A stretch of DNA of 64,000 nt from Oxytricha trifallax (taxonomy: Eukaryota; Ciliophora; Spirotrichea; Sporadotrichida; Oxytrichidae): assembly GCA_000711775.1 (NCBI GenBank), contig ARYC01000490.1, positions 61,893 to 125,892 on the forward strand, given 5' to 3'. The notes under the pieces were generated by a model that made no database searches, was not told where the DNA came from, and saw nothing but the letters and a program-made list of their open reading frames with translations. Shown here one piece after another: positions 11,867 to 24,220 of the stretch. How positions within the stretch are numbered: position 1 is the stretch's first letter; every line of letters starts with the position of its first letter. The position numbers and the translations under genes were made by a program.

Positions 11867-12768
11867 CTTATTGACCAGTGTCTAAAACATACCAACCAAT
11901 AATATAATTAAAATACAAAATTATAAAATGATATTATCAATCATAGAATCAATTAAATACTAATTTTTATTTTTTTTTTCACACAATTTCAATCATGAAA
12001 CAATAAGAATTAATTTTTATTCAGCATTTATATTATAATGAATTTTGATTAAGTAATTATTACTTTTAATAATGAATTTATTGATTATTGTCCTATTTTA
12101 ATTAAGTTATGTCTGTGATTTCTTCTTCTAAGTATTTTAATCAAGTATGATTTAGTGATATTAATTTAAAATACAGTGTATAATTAATTGCGATATTCGT
12201 TTTAAAGATTGTTTCAAGAATTTTTACAATTATTACTTCTTGAATTATATCTAATTGTCTACTGGTTAATATGTTATCAAAACTTTACCAAATAAAATTT
12301 GCTGCTGTAGTTAATTGAGATAATTTGGGATTTCAATATTAAAACTAAGGATTAAATATCAAGATTGTTATTATATAAATTAATTTCATTATGAAATTTA
12401 GACTCAAGAAATGATTAAGTTATTTTCTCATCTTGTACATAATAAAAAGTAAAATACTAAGATATTATTTTGTTATTTTTTTTCGTTAACACTATGGGAA
12501 ATAAATTTTTTTCTTCAAAGCAATACTTAAGCCGTCAATATGAATTTCTAGTTATTTAATGAAGCCAAAAAAAAGTTTAGCAACAATTAAAAATGATTTT
12601 GATAATGTGAAATAAAATGTAAATTATACTTTGAGATAAACGGTTTATTTTTAATTTGTTTCATAGGTAACTAACCTTTGTTATTTTAATTATAGATTAA
12701 CTTTAAATATCATTATTAGATTTAACTATGTTGTTTATGTCGATTAACAGCAAACATGATATTCATGA
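11867..12768. other. A+T-rich stretch, no gene supported
   Basis: Mostly A/T runs. No recognisable frame, repeat or element end. Confidence 0.4.
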
Positions 12769-13224
12769 AAATTAAACAATTTCAAGACACTAGCATTTAT
12801 TCCAAGAGTAGTAATTTATGTAAATGTACATTTCATTCAAAATCAAATCCCCTTAACATATTTATTACATCAAGCAAGTAAAAAATAAACAATAAGTAAC
12901 ATTCCTGAAAACAATTAATTATTGGATCCTGAATACTCTAAAATTTAATGTTAATAAGATAAAATGATGGCACATCATGCTAAAAAATTTATAAAATAAT
13001 TTTTTTACAATCAGAATAGAATTCAAAATATTGTAATTCCTTATAAGTAATTCCATATTTTTTATGAAAGAGTAGATAAATATTTGAAAAGCACCCATAA
13101 TAATAAATTGCTTATAAATTTCCTAAAGGTTTTTAATGTAAAATCTTAGTCATTTGAAATAAAAAATTATCAATTACTTTTATATTCATAGAAAATAGAT
13201 CTCAGAAAAGATATAAAACAATGA
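12769..13224 (+). CDS. Candidate coding segment, unknown protein
   Basis: TGA-free for 151 codons with TAA/TAG as Gln. The only internal Met start is the MMAHHAKKF at 12964, giving 86 aa to TGA 13222-13224. Segments such as NNKLLINFLKVFNVKSQSFE look protein-like. Another frame over 12750-12905 looks equally plausible by eye, which shows how weak this evidence is. No family recognised. Confidence 0.3.
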
Positions 13225-14980
13225 TAAGTCTTCAATATAAATGAGAATAGATCAATTAATTAAATAGAACTATGTTAATTTATTTTATTTGCAAATGTTA
13301 GTTTAAGAATTTTAAAATTATGTTTCTTTTAAAAATTAATTAATTTTATTAATTTAGATAGTGTTTATAATTTATAATATATCTATAATTTAAATCATTT
13401 ATCAATTAATGAATATAATAATTTAAAAAGGGCTCTTACTTTTAAATTTCTATTTTATATTGAATTAAAAAGATTATATTTTTTATAAATTAATTATTGT
13501 AAATATAAATATCTGATATGATAGGTAAAATTATTTATAATAATACAATTATTAACTGAATCTCCAAAGTATATTTTAGATTTCTGCCTAAATTGAAGGT
13601 TCATTTCTTAAAACAGCTGTTACTTTTCTATTAATTAACTGTGTTAAAGGCAATAAGTTATCATAATATTGAAAACCATATTATGAATATTCATTTTAAT
13701 ATTAACCATTCTATAATTTTTAATACGATTATTTTTTAGTTATAAAATCCATTTTAAGTAAATAATTATATATATATATATATATATATAAGTGTCATTA
13801 AAAATTTATTATAAAGATATTAATTATCTATTATTGATAATTAAATTATTTTGAATTTCATGCTAGTTTTGAATTATTTAAACAAATATTTAGTTTCATT
13901 TTATAATTTATGTCTAATTAATGAGAAATAATTTATGATTGATATAAAGTTTCTTATATTTATTATTTTGTATATATTGTTTATTTATTTCAAACATTTA
14001 TAAACTTTTCGAAATATTGAGAAAAAATATAAATTAATTTAAATATAATTTCTTAATATGTTCCCTCACATTAGACATTCCAACTAAGAATTATATTTTG
14101 ACTTTATTTTTTTATATTTTAATTACAATAATTATATTGCTAATAAAAACAAAGATTTCAATTATAATTAGAATAATATTAGGGTATAAAAATGTATGCA
14201 GTGTATAAATTTACTTATATAAATTAAATATATTTATTTTACCACAAAAAATGTAATTTGGTGAAAATATAATTAAATAATGAAATGAAATAAAATAACT
14301 TAAAATTAGAATTAATTTTAGTAATTATAATTAAAATATTTCAATTTATATTATCAAAAAAAATGATTACTCTATTATAACTAATAATTTAATATAGAAA
14401 AATTAGAAGTTTTAAGAAATTTATTGTTTAATAAATATGCATATTTTATAATTAAATATAGTATTTTTATTTAATATATTAATTACTGTATTGCAGGTTC
14501 TATTTAATTAATAATTATTATTTTTTGTAAGAAAGATCCCAAATATCCGAGAGAATGAACAATAGAATTCATTATTCTTAATAAATAAATTATAATCTTT
14601 GAATTAACTTATAAACAATTTTTTCTTGATATACACATTATCATTTAACAATCATAAAATTTGAGAATTGAGTGAATTTATAATTGATTGATAAAATAAA
14701 ATTTAATCTGATTTAATATGGGAAAAGTAATTAATATTTCGTAAAGGTTATGAGCGCTGGTACTCCAACTAAGATTTAAATCTACTTAGATATCCAACCC
14801 CAATATGACATACTTTACTTGCAACCAAATTAAAAGATTTAATAGTTTGAGCATACTCTAGATCTATTGAATATGCGATCATCAACACATTAATAGAAGT
14901 ACATAGAAAATTTCTTAAGTCACCATTTCTAATTGTCCTAATAGGACTTAGACTTCCTTACTTCTAGTCAAACTGTTGAA
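13225..14980. other. A+T-rich stretch with a TA microsatellite
   Basis: No supported gene. A patch at 13550-13680 has a possible plus-strand frame (KVYFRFLPKLKVHFLKQLL) but no other support. Contains the (TA)n run at 13768-13790. Confidence 0.4.
13768..13790. repeat. (TA)n microsatellite
   Basis: About eleven uninterrupted TA units. Similar runs occur at 42304-42320, 49547-49569 and 52723-52744. Confidence 0.9.
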
Positions 14981-14989
14981 TTTTCAAAA

Positions 14990-15713
14990 CATCTACAGTT
15001 ACTTAATAGATGCAAGATGTTTCACACATAATATTTTGATAAGCAACTAAGCCAATCCAAGCTTTAAGGTAGTGAGGATTAACTATCGTATTCTTCTCAA
15101 AAGTAATAGCAAATATACAACCAATAAAAAGAATGTTATTAATAACTTTTTGATTTAATAAATCAAGGCTATAAAATAATTTAAATGGATGAGGCAAATT
15201 TCAAGCCGCACTCGTTAACAAGAAGATAATGGGCGCATAAATATAAAATTCATTCCTCCTTAAAGTAGGGCTGAGCATCAAGACGCAATTAACAATAGTG
15301 TATATTAGTAAAGATGTGCTTGAGCCTTTCTTATTTTGATAGAAATCTATTTTTAAGAAAATATAATTGACAGTTTAGATCAGATTGTCGATAAAAAAAA
15401 GGAGCATAAACTTGCTATTTTTATGGATAATTTACTTGCCCATCATAGCAAGAATGTCAAGCATAAATTCGCTGATAATAATATCAAAATAGTATACAAC
15501 GCTTCCTATTCCTCTATTTTTAACTGTATAGAAGAAATATTCTCAAGGGTTAAACTAAGGTACATTAATAAAATAATAAGTCTGGAATTTATGTTCTCCA
15601 ATAAAAAACACATTGCGCTTTTTGAACAAAGCTTAGAATAAATTGAAATAAATTACTGTATTAGAACTGAAAAAAGGAATATATTGAAAATGAGATAAGT
15701 CATAGATTCGTGA
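14990..15713 (+). pseudogene. Tc1/mariner-type DDE transposase, decayed
   Basis: Three frames on the plus strand together carry the Tc1/IS630 hallmarks. GYKIIQMDEANF at about 15165-15200 has the first catalytic Asp; FMDNLLAHHSKN at about 15420 has the second Asp. The final Glu is in NCIEEIFSRVKL at about 15511-15546, after 34 intervening residues (DD34E spacing). The last frame runs from about 15340 to TGA 15711-15713. At least two frame changes and an internal TGA separate the motifs, and the N-terminal DNA-binding part is unclear, so the copy is not functional. A strand-transfer enzyme that cuts element ends, by family. Confidence 0.75.
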
Positions 15714-15769
15714 AAAAAAGAGGGACATAATTTAATTAATTTATGTAACTAATTAATTAAGCTTAATCG

Positions 15770-16635
15770 CTCACATTAAATTTCATGTAATCTCTTTGGT
15801 AATAGTGAGATCATAACATTTTAATCCTCTCTCAATTCTTTATCCCCTGGTCGTTATTACTTTGACTCCTCAATATAGAAGTTTTTGTAGTTCTTGACTA
15901 GTTTAAATCGCTTTCTTTTCTTATTAACTCTCCTTGGTTTAGACTTTATTTTAAGCAAATATAGTGCTCTCCCCTTTCACTCTATAAAGTGTTATTAAAT
16001 ACATTCTTACTTGATAAGTATGGCACTTCCTCAAGTTGCTACAAGAATTAAGGGCTGACTAATATCTAATCGCCTTTCTGTTCTTCATGGGATACATAAT
16101 TTCAAAGCTTAAGTTGCTGTTTAACAGTCTCTTCCAGATATTCTTAGGATAATGTCCCCAGAACTCCAAAAATAACCCTTTGTCTGGCAACTCTCCAGCA
16201 TCCTCATAATAGTTGAGTTGCTTAAGAATAACTTTATCGTCTTTGATTTAATTGAAGATGGATTGAACTGAAAGCTCTTGGTAGTTCGGAATGTTGATAC
16301 TCTATATTGCTACTGACCTTATCAAATGCTTCTGCATTTTAGGACGTCTTTGATAAATTTTATTTAGATTGTTTTGTAAGGTGGTATGAAAAAGCCCTCT
16401 ACTTGGTTAAAACAAATTACACTTACAATTGAACTTTAGGTAATTATACTAGTCATGCTTGGAACTAAACCTGCCTTCTATAATCCTAGCATCTATTAAT
16501 TATAGGCTTTACTACTGAGGGCAAATCTAGTTTTTTTCCATATTGTTTAGTAAGTGCTCTTTAGTATTTAATAATTAATTGTTAGGCTTACATTTCTTTT
16601 AAACTAAATATCTATTGACCTAGAAGTTTTATCAT
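15770..16635 (-). pseudogene. Small opposite-strand protein of the TBE-like element
   Basis: Read with the ciliate code, the minus strand is open from just after a TGA near 16635, with a Met at 16541, for over 200 codons. It includes LFLEFWGHYPKNIWKRLL and EIMYPMKNRKAIRYQSAL. It then changes frame near 15960 into a basic tail (SKPRRVNKKRKRFKLVKN). It sits where the 22-kDa gene lies in TBEs and in the same relative orientation, but I see no clear sequence match to it. The function of the TBE 22-kDa protein is not established. Confidence 0.55.
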
Positions 16636-17055
16636 AACTTTGTATTGGAGGCCTATAAATATAACGCAATCGCACTTATCTAAGGACACATAAGTCTAGG
16701 TCCTCTTTTTTTTTTCAAAGTCTAAGTGGGATTTGTTTGATTCCTAGAGGTTTACTATTAAATACCTAATGCATTCTTTCATATTAGATACTAAATATAT
16801 TATCAATTTAATAGGGAACATAAATAATAATGTTACTTACTTAGGTACTTAAGTTTCAGGTTTTTGTAATATAAATAAAAACTCAATTAAAGTAGAGGAA
16901 CTTAGTATATATACTTTAAGAATAATACATAAATTTCTAATTCTTTTAACCCTTGACTTAAATATATAATTTATGTTCCCCTTATAAAGTAAGTATAAAG
17001 AGTAATTAATAATTGAGATTAATTAAATAAAATAAAACTTTATTCAGTAATAAAT

Positions 17056-18574
17056 ATGTCAAATAATAACTAACCCCTTGCCAATGAGGTTTCAGCTTTC
17101 GATGATGAATAAGCCATTGTTGATCAACCAGGAGAGCAAGAAAATAATGAGAGCAGTACTCTTTCTGCTGTCAGCATTAAACTTAATGACTAAAAGTAAT
17201 CCTAGGAGTATATTAAGTTGTGGCAGAGATGAACTTTTAGAAATGGCTAAAGATTTCAAAACACAGAACGTCAATCTAATAAGTTAATAGAATGTGAGGT
17301 CTGCAATCAAGTGAATACTCCCAAGGAGATAATTAGGCACAAACCATCATATTAAAGATAGAATGGAAGTTTTTGCAACTGAAGAAGGAGGGAACTTATA
17401 AATGTAACATTTGCAAAGCCCTAAATCTAAAATTCAATAGCTCAGAAGATCTAAAACTTCATCTTGTTTCTCATAAACTCGTTGAACTTTAAGATGCAGA
17501 CTATCCTTCTATAGTAAGTATAAGTAATTTTATAATTAATTATAGTTGATTAACAAATCAAATAGCTTCAATAAAATTCTCAATCTTAAACGACTCATAG
17601 CAACGACAAAAATGTGATGAACTTCAAGAAAATGATAGACTTATTTGAAAAAGCAAAGTGTCATTCCGAATAAGATGAATTCCAGTTTGTTGGTCTAGCT
17701 AATACACAAGATATCCAATCTTACCTTGAAGAAGATCTGAATGACTCAGAATCTTAGCAAAAGGTTCAATACAGCATCACTAAAAAGATCTACCCAGAAT
17801 TAGACCTAATGATAAAAGAAACAAAGAGATCTGACTAATTCAGCAATTTTTCATATGATGCTTTAGATTAATAAAGCTCCCTCGACTTCTAACATCACAA
17901 GAGTGAATATGAATTTAAGACCTAATGTAGAAATCAAACACGCTTAAACTTCTCTTCTAGAACTTCAATTCCTAGATATATGCAGATTCTTAAAGCTTAA
18001 ATATGTTGACTAAATTCACAAACTTATCCTTTTAGATGAGAAAATTATTATTTAGACTTTTGAATTCAAAGTTACATTGAAGGATCTTATACTTGTAAAA
18101 CCAAGAGATAAGTAATCCAGGACTGCAATTCTACATTTATTCTAAGCAGTATCAGAGTTATATAGTAATAATATAGTCCATCTTCACATAAACCGTGAAA
18201 AAGTAATTGTATAGAACAGTAGGAATTTCAAAACTAAACTTAGTAATTTCATCAACTCAACTCTAATGGTAAATTAATCATAAGTCACAAAAATCAAGAA
18301 TGTCCCATATTGAGACATGAATTAGGCAAGATACTGGAAAGTTGGGGATAAAAATTGGGACATTTATTCACTAATAGATGTTGTAATTGAGTTTCAAAGT
18401 TTTCAATAAAAGTCACAAAAATCATTAGTGCATTGATATGATGAGAGAATACAGTAACGACAGAGACACAACAAAATAATTAAAAAGATTACTAATTTAT
18501 TAGTGGATGCTAAGAAGAACCTACCTACAATAGATATCATTAGTAAATTGGCTTTCGAGTTCCTATAGCATTGA
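17056..18574 (+). pseudogene. Zinc-finger/pseudokinase gene of the TBE-like element
   Basis: Starts with ATG 17056 (MSNNN...). After a frame change come two C2H2-like fingers, ECEVCNQ...RHK near 17290 and KCNICKALNL...HLVSH near 17400-17472. A probable 32-nt intron (17514-17545) follows, then an acidic linker from about 17620. Downstream is a kinase-like region: LHLFQAVSELYSNNIVHLHI with REKVIVQN and KTKLSNF near 18140-18250. There the usual HRD is HLH and DFG is reduced to NF, so catalytic residues are missing. A subdomain IX-like NWDIYSLIDVVIEF lies near 18355, and the end is TGA 18572-18574. Domain order matches the 57-kDa ORF of TBEs. Several frame breaks. Confidence 0.65.
17514..17545 (+). 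other. Probable spliceosomal intron
   Basis: A 32-bp stretch starting GTAAGTATAAG and ending TAATTATAG, within the finger/kinase gene. Removing it joins ...DYPSI to LINKSNSF... and avoids the TGA that follows TATAGT. Length and A+T content fit the tiny introns of spirotrichs. Confidence 0.5.
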
Positions 18575-19199
18575 AATTAATTTAATTTTAATTATAAATT
18601 CACTAAATTTTTTATTTTTTGTATTACTTTGTTACAATGAGGGCATATTTGTCAAATATCCAAAATAAATTTTCTTAGAATATTTAATTTTTTATTTTAA
18701 ATAATATAATTGCTAATTATTTTTAAAAAATTACAATAGTTTTCATTAATTGCTTATTTAAGTATATATTTAATATTTTTATTTCTCTTAGAATGTATTA
18801 GTAGTCTAATATTTCTATTTAAATTTAAATAAATTTTAAAAATTAATACAACTAATCAAATTTAATTAAAATAAATATGATTTTTAAACAAGAAAAATCA
18901 AATAAAATACATAATAATTATTAAGATTAAATATAATTTATTGTATTTTAATATATATATAAATTTTACATAAAATTTATTTAAAATTATAAAAAATTTT
19001 TTTAATAAAATATATTCAAATAAAATAAAAAATTTTATAAATAGATTTTTTAATTTTAAATGTTCTAAAATATATAATCATTTAATAAAAACTAATATAT
19101 TTATATTTTATTTAAAAGAAAGATAAAATTTGTATAAGAAGTATTTATAAACTAATTGATATTATAAATAAATAAATTTATGAAAAAATTTATAAAAAA
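18575..19199. other. A+T-rich stretch, no gene seen
   Basis: Searched for the far end of the TBE-like element; no inverted match to the sequence around 14.5-15.0 kb and no telomeric repeat was found. Confidence 0.4.
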
Positions 19200-20004
19200 C
19201 AGAGGTTAAGAAAGTCCAGCAATCAATTTCCCTAAAAATATATTTAGGTGAAAAAAGTATCAAATATTTATCATTTTATGAATCATTCATTTATGTTTTG
19301 TAAATTAGCATTTTTTGGTAGTAATCTTACTTAATAATAATGTCGTTCAAAAATTCAGGGAATTAGTGCTATTTTTATAACTGCGAAAATCTTCTTCATT
19401 TTTGAGCTCTTCTTTATAGCGAAATCCAGTTAGTTTTTAAGAATTTTACAAATAAAGAACGCGTAAATTTAAATAATTAAATTTGTTGAAATAGCACAAA
19501 TAATTCTAACAGAGATGCTTCAGAAATATAATATTAATAGATTTGAAGAACAATGTTGCACAAAAGAAGAGTAATTAATAACTATATAATAATAAAATAA
19601 TCAAAATTTCAATAAAAAAAAATCTTTTAAATTGAACAAACAAATAAATAATTAAAATCAAAATAATTATGATTTTTAATAAATATTTATTATACCAACC
19701 ACTCTTATCATATTGATTTTACTCTTTTTTTTACAAATATATCTGAATATCTTTCTTTATACAAATGGAATTTATTAAAATGTCTTTAATTAGTAAAATT
19801 AATCTAATCTGATATAAATTATTAAAATATTATTCAATATTTTTAGGTTAATCCCCTTATCATTATATATTTGATGTCTTAGAAGTCAAACTTAGCCATG
19901 AGAATATAACATCGGTTTTCAAAGATTGTAAGCAGGTTTTGTCAGCTGTCAAAAATATGAGATATTCATGCCATATTCGTAATTTTTAGAACCCTAATAA
20001 ATGA
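19200..20004 (+). CDS. Candidate coding segment, membrane-like protein
   Basis: TGA-free for 224 codons (19200-19871) with TAA/TAG as Gln, with a first Met near 19281. It has a hydrophobic stretch (SAIFITAKIFFIFELFFIA), a KYNINRFEEQCCTKEEQ segment, then Gln/Asn-rich repeats and a second hydrophobic run. A shifted frame continues (DVLEVKLSHENITSVFKD, CKQVLSAVKNMRYSC) to TGA 20002-20004; this last piece has the most convincing composition. The frame change could hide an intron or indel. Family unknown. Confidence 0.4.
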
Positions 20005-22059
20005 GAGATAATTATTTATTAATTTAGATGTATTATACATTTCATTTTATAATTTTCCTCAAGATTCAATTCAATTGAAGTATCTTTAAAATTTCTGTTT
20101 AAATTATTTAAAAATATTCGTATTTATGCTTATTATAATAACATAGATTTTTGGATAGGTTGGTTAGTATGTAATTAATTTCATTTTACTTTTCATTTTT
20201 TTAAATACCTAATAAATATCGATGTTTATAAGTAATTAGAAGTAGTATACATTAGAATTTGAAAAATTAATTTAAACCATAAATCTATAAAATAAATTTA
20301 ATTATTAGTATTCGATATAATCTGTCTTTAAATTCAATCAAAGTGCGTCTCAATATATTTGAAAACTTAGATATAATTTTCAAGATTTAATAATTATTTC
20401 AATAAAATTTTATTTTCAAATTTTCACAAGAATATTATTAAATTTATATTTTGTTTTTTTTTAAATATTAATTTGGTCCAAAGAATTGTGCTATGTACTA
20501 CTTCTACTTAAATCTTACTAATAAAGCTTAGTATACTCCAGTTCTGTCTAAAGTATGGTAAAATAAATATAAATTAATTTAGTAAAAAATCATATCAACT
20601 CATCCTATTATTTAATAAATATACTATGAGTAAAAACTATTAAAAATATTTCAAATATTTAAAATTAAAATAATTAAATGTTAACTGACATTAATTCTTT
20701 CGTTCTATCACAATTCTAAATAACTAAAAAAATATATTAAAACTTAGAAAAATGAAAATAATTTTTATTGATGATTCTTTCATTTTAAAAATTGATAAAA
20801 TACTCTATTATATACAAAATTATATACTTTAAGACTTTAATTTTTAATTAATTTCTACATTTTACTGTTTATTAAACTTATTATCTTTTAATTTAGATTA
20901 TTTTAATTTATATATAAATATAAATTAGATAAAATAATAAATGTATTATCTTTTATATTTATTTAATTATTGTAATTTTAATCGAATTAAAATAAAATTT
21001 TAATTTAATATAAATATGAAACTAATAAGTATTTATATTTTTATATTATTATTAATAATAAATCGAAATTTAGACAATGAAAATTTCATTGTATATTTCA
21101 TAATAAATGAAAAATGTAATTGGATAATAATTGTTATTATTTTCTCTTCTCCTAATTATGTAATTAAATAAATTGCAGTCTTTAAAAATAAATATATTAA
21201 TTTTATTTTCGCCAAAATTTTAATTGATATAGCTATTTTTCCTTAGACTTTTTTCAATTAATATTAACATTAAAATTACTTTCAAAAATTTGAAATGTTT
21301 TATTTATAAAATTTTTGGAATTATTACATTTTAAAATATTTTTATGTTTCAATTTCATTAATTAATATATAAAGTAAATTTAATATAATATAAATGAATG
21401 TTTTGTTTGTGGCAATATTGTTTGTCATTTTTTTACTCTGATTAATTTAAGGAATTAATATTCGGAGTTAAACAAAAAGTTTTAGTATAATTTATTACTT
21501 TTTTTTACTATTTATGTGTGTGGAACTTACAAGACTTTATGATTAGTATTGATGGTTAAATCTCAAGTTTCTTGTATTTTCATTATCATTCTTTAATATT
21601 TTAAAAGATAAATTAAGTTTAAGAATGACATTTTGAAAATTCTTTTAGATGATAATTGCCCCTTATCCAAACTCTATAAGGCAGACACAATAGAATGCAT
21701 TGATTGAATGATAAATATCTATTTATAATTTTTCATCTGAATATTTATTGTTTATTATTGTAATCAATCATTAAGAAATTATATTATAAGATAAAATATA
21801 ACACTCTAATAAAATCCTGAATCAAGTAAAAAAAAATATAAAATTCAAATATATTACTCTAAATTTATATTCAATAATTATAGGAATAAATAATAAAATA
21901 ATAATATTATTAATTTTATTCAATAATTAAACATTATTGAAATTAAAGTATTAATTATTAAAGAAATTTATTTGAATAAAGCTCCAATTATTAATTTAGT
22001 TAGTTAGTTAGTAACTTGAGGTAAATTAAAATGTACGAAATACCACAACTTCGTATATA
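20005..22059. other. A+T-rich germline DNA, no gene supported
   Basis: Two kilobases, mostly A/T runs. A patch around 20460-20600 (possible frame NCAMYYFYLNLTNKAQ) and one around 21400-21700 are less simple but carry no motif. Confidence 0.4.
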
Positions 22060-22122
22060 AAGATGTAATTACTGAGAATTCTTCTAAGCGCAAGGTGCAA
22101 AAAGATGCGGTTCTCCGCTCAT

Positions 22123-22905
22123 TCACTTTTGAATCTTTTGTCCCAATTCTTCCTGGTTGTCTATGGCACCTTCCTCTTTTCTTGTATCCTAGTCTGCATC
22201 TCCTTTTGCCTCTCTTGTTTTGATTTGAACGGTCTCTAGTCCATTGAATGCTTCTTGCTTCTCATCGTTCCTTGGTGGGTGACTTGATTTGTCGCTAAAT
22301 AGTGCATTCTCCAACTCTGACATGCTCTCATTCAGTTCGCTGACATTGCCCTCGAACTTCTCATATTACTATTCTAGCTCTGACTGCCACTCGTTTCTTA
22401 AAAATCATTTCATCCCATCTCTCTTCTTGTTAGTTTAGTTTAGTATTTCCTGATCCCATCTCTACGCTCACTTGGTCCCAGATAAGGAGGCTCTTCTGTT
22501 CCATATTCCTCTCAGCTTCCTCTTCTTAGATAGTGAGTCCTGATTTTTCAATCTCCATCTTGTTGTACCCGATCTCCAGGTTAAACATCAGATAGTATCT
22601 CTGCATGTTCAACCAGTCCTTTGAGAGTATCTGGAATATTGGTTCATCCAGCAATTTCTAGTGCTAGGTGGTTTGTGATTAGTATGGCTAACAATTCACA
22701 GTCTTGAGGGAAGGTTACATAATTTACATCTTGTTTGTTCTCTATGCTCTCTGACTTGTAAGATGGTCCCATAACCCCCTCCATTACTTCATTTATCTGG
22801 TTCACAAACTTCTGGATTAATGCCAAGCTACCTATCTACCTTCTCGAGTCATAGATCTCCAGCTTCTTATATCCCTTGTCTATTTTAAGTACTACCCAGT
22901 TCAAT
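22123..22905 (-). CDS. ULP1/SENP-like cysteine protease, C-terminal fragment
   Basis: A clearly coding, GC-richer minus-strand patch. It begins abruptly with WVVLKIDKGYKKLEIYDS at about 22900. This resembles the ULP1/SENP (peptidase C48) block W-V-x-x-x-I-D...Y-D-S that follows the catalytic His, and the motif TFPQDCELLAIL near 22700 resembles the Q-x-D-C-G catalytic block. The preceding catalytic His and the N-terminal half are missing at the boundary with A+T-rich DNA, as expected if this is one MDS. After a frame change near 22645 the protein continues (LLDEPIFQILSKDWLNMQ...). It shifts again near 22400 into an acidic Glu/Gln-rich tail ending at TGA 22123-22125. C48 proteases cleave SUMO or related conjugates; the subfamily is not certain, and Glu replaces the usual Gly after Cys. 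Confidence 0.6.
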
Positions 22906-23569
22906 TATTAAATTATTTAAAAAATAAATATTAATGTCATATTATGTATCATTATAATTTTTAATGGTCGTTTAACTACTCAGTAGGAAAATTTTTATTA
23001 ATTTTTTCTTAAATTCTATTTTTAACAATTAAATATATTATAAACTAAAATTAAAGGTTCATTCGCTACATTATTATAAGATTAGATTACAAAGAAGAAT
23101 AAAATATAATATTATTTAAAATATATAATTATTATATTATATTAATAATAATAATAAAAACGAAATATAATTATTTATTGCATTTTTCATTTTTATTTAG
23201 ATAAAGTAATTCATATTATAAATATATATAAAACAATTCACTTACAATTATTTAAAGTCTACTAGAATTCAATTCAATTCAATTCATAAATAATTAATTG
23301 ATATTGATTTATAATTTATAAAATTTAAAAGATTAAGCATATTATGTAATGAAAATATTACTCATTTAAATTATTAAGTAATTCTCAAAAATTTATTCTT
23401 TTTTTAAACTGACTTAATTAAGATTAGTTAGTACAAACCGGAAATTATTATAACACAAAGATTAAGTCTATAAGTCTCAATTATTATTTTAATTGTTGTT
23501 TAAGCTTTAAAAAACACGATAAAAATCTCTTTATTAGATGATTTAGATGATTTGATTTATAGGGTATAG
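22906..23569. other. A+T-rich stretch, no gene seen
   Basis: Simple A/T-rich sequence between the protease fragment and the next coding candidate. If the protease patch is an MDS, its pointer lies near 22900-22910. Confidence 0.4.
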
Positions 23570-23923
23570 ATGAGTCAGCCTTACTGGGAAAGTAGAGTAA
23601 ACACCGATTTATATAATAATTATGTATTTTATGAATCTGTGTATGCCATAATCATACAAATTTATCTGCTTGTTTTTTAAATTATATTTCATGAATCTTA
23701 CTCTTCTATATGCCTCAAGCATGTCTTCTATATATTACCAAGAATAATTAGTAGCCTTACAATTATATCACATCTTATTTCATCACAGAAATCTTCTTAA
23801 TTTTATTATTCTAGGTAAATCTAGTAGGAATATAATCAAAATTGGAAAATAATTTAACTCAAATCTAAAAAATTCAAAATCTTAATAAAGGAGGTCAATT
23901 TAATAAATTTTGGGCTCCTTTGA
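23570..23923 (+). CDS. Candidate coding segment, small membrane-like protein
   Basis: ATG-to-TGA frame of 117 codons with TAA/TAG as Gln. The beginning (MSQPYWESRVNTDLYNNYVF) is hydrophilic, then come one or two hydrophobic segments (YAIIIQIYLLVFQIIF, FYILPRIISSLTIISHLI) and a basic Gln-rich end. The last ~30 codons overlap the left arm of the palindromic element M3, so the element either supplied the stop or truncated an older gene. No family recognised. Confidence 0.35.
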
Positions 23924-24220
23924 TAAAGAATTCAAACTAGCTGGACTCTCTAATTGTTAGTAGCTATTAATTGCTTTCCTGGAGCGAGATAACTTCACTT
24001 TATAATATGAGAATCATTTAACGTATTTGATGTGTATAATTAAAGTGACGTTATCTAGCTCTAGAGATGCGATAAATTGCAACCGCTTAATATAGAGTTT
24101 AGTATATTTTAATTTCATCACAACATCAATATCATTTATAATAACCAAATTAACTGCTAAAATCTTGAATTATTATGAATTTGACATAAATTGATTTACA
24201 ATAAGACTGCTTAGTAAAAA
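23825..24220. mobile_element. Degenerate palindromic MITE-like element M3
   Basis: Contains the family core GCTGGACTCTCTAATTG...TTCCTGGAGCGAGATAACTTC and its inverse GTTATCTAGCTCTAGAGATGCG, around a ~50-bp A+T loop. The left outer end GGAATATAATCAAAATTGGA still resembles the GAAATACATTTGAATTTGGA family terminus; the right end is worn. Confidence 0.65.

Larger units (their letters stand above)
14990..18574. mobile_element. Divergent TBE-like three-gene transposon
   Basis: Three decayed genes in the TBE order and relative orientation, but inverted compared with the TBEs at 28.5 and 38.9 kb: DDE transposase (+), small protein (-), zinc-finger/kinase-like (+). Protein similarity to the TBE genes is at motif level only, so this is a distinct family. 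I could not find C4A4/G4T4 ends or any clear terminal inverted repeat around 14.5-15.0 kb and 18.6-18.7 kb, so the limits given are those of the coding remains. Confidence 0.65.

Noticed and set aside
17092-17274. Minus-strand 60-codon frame over the finger/kinase gene
   Set aside because: Antisense to the plus-strand frame that leads into the two C2H2-like fingers.
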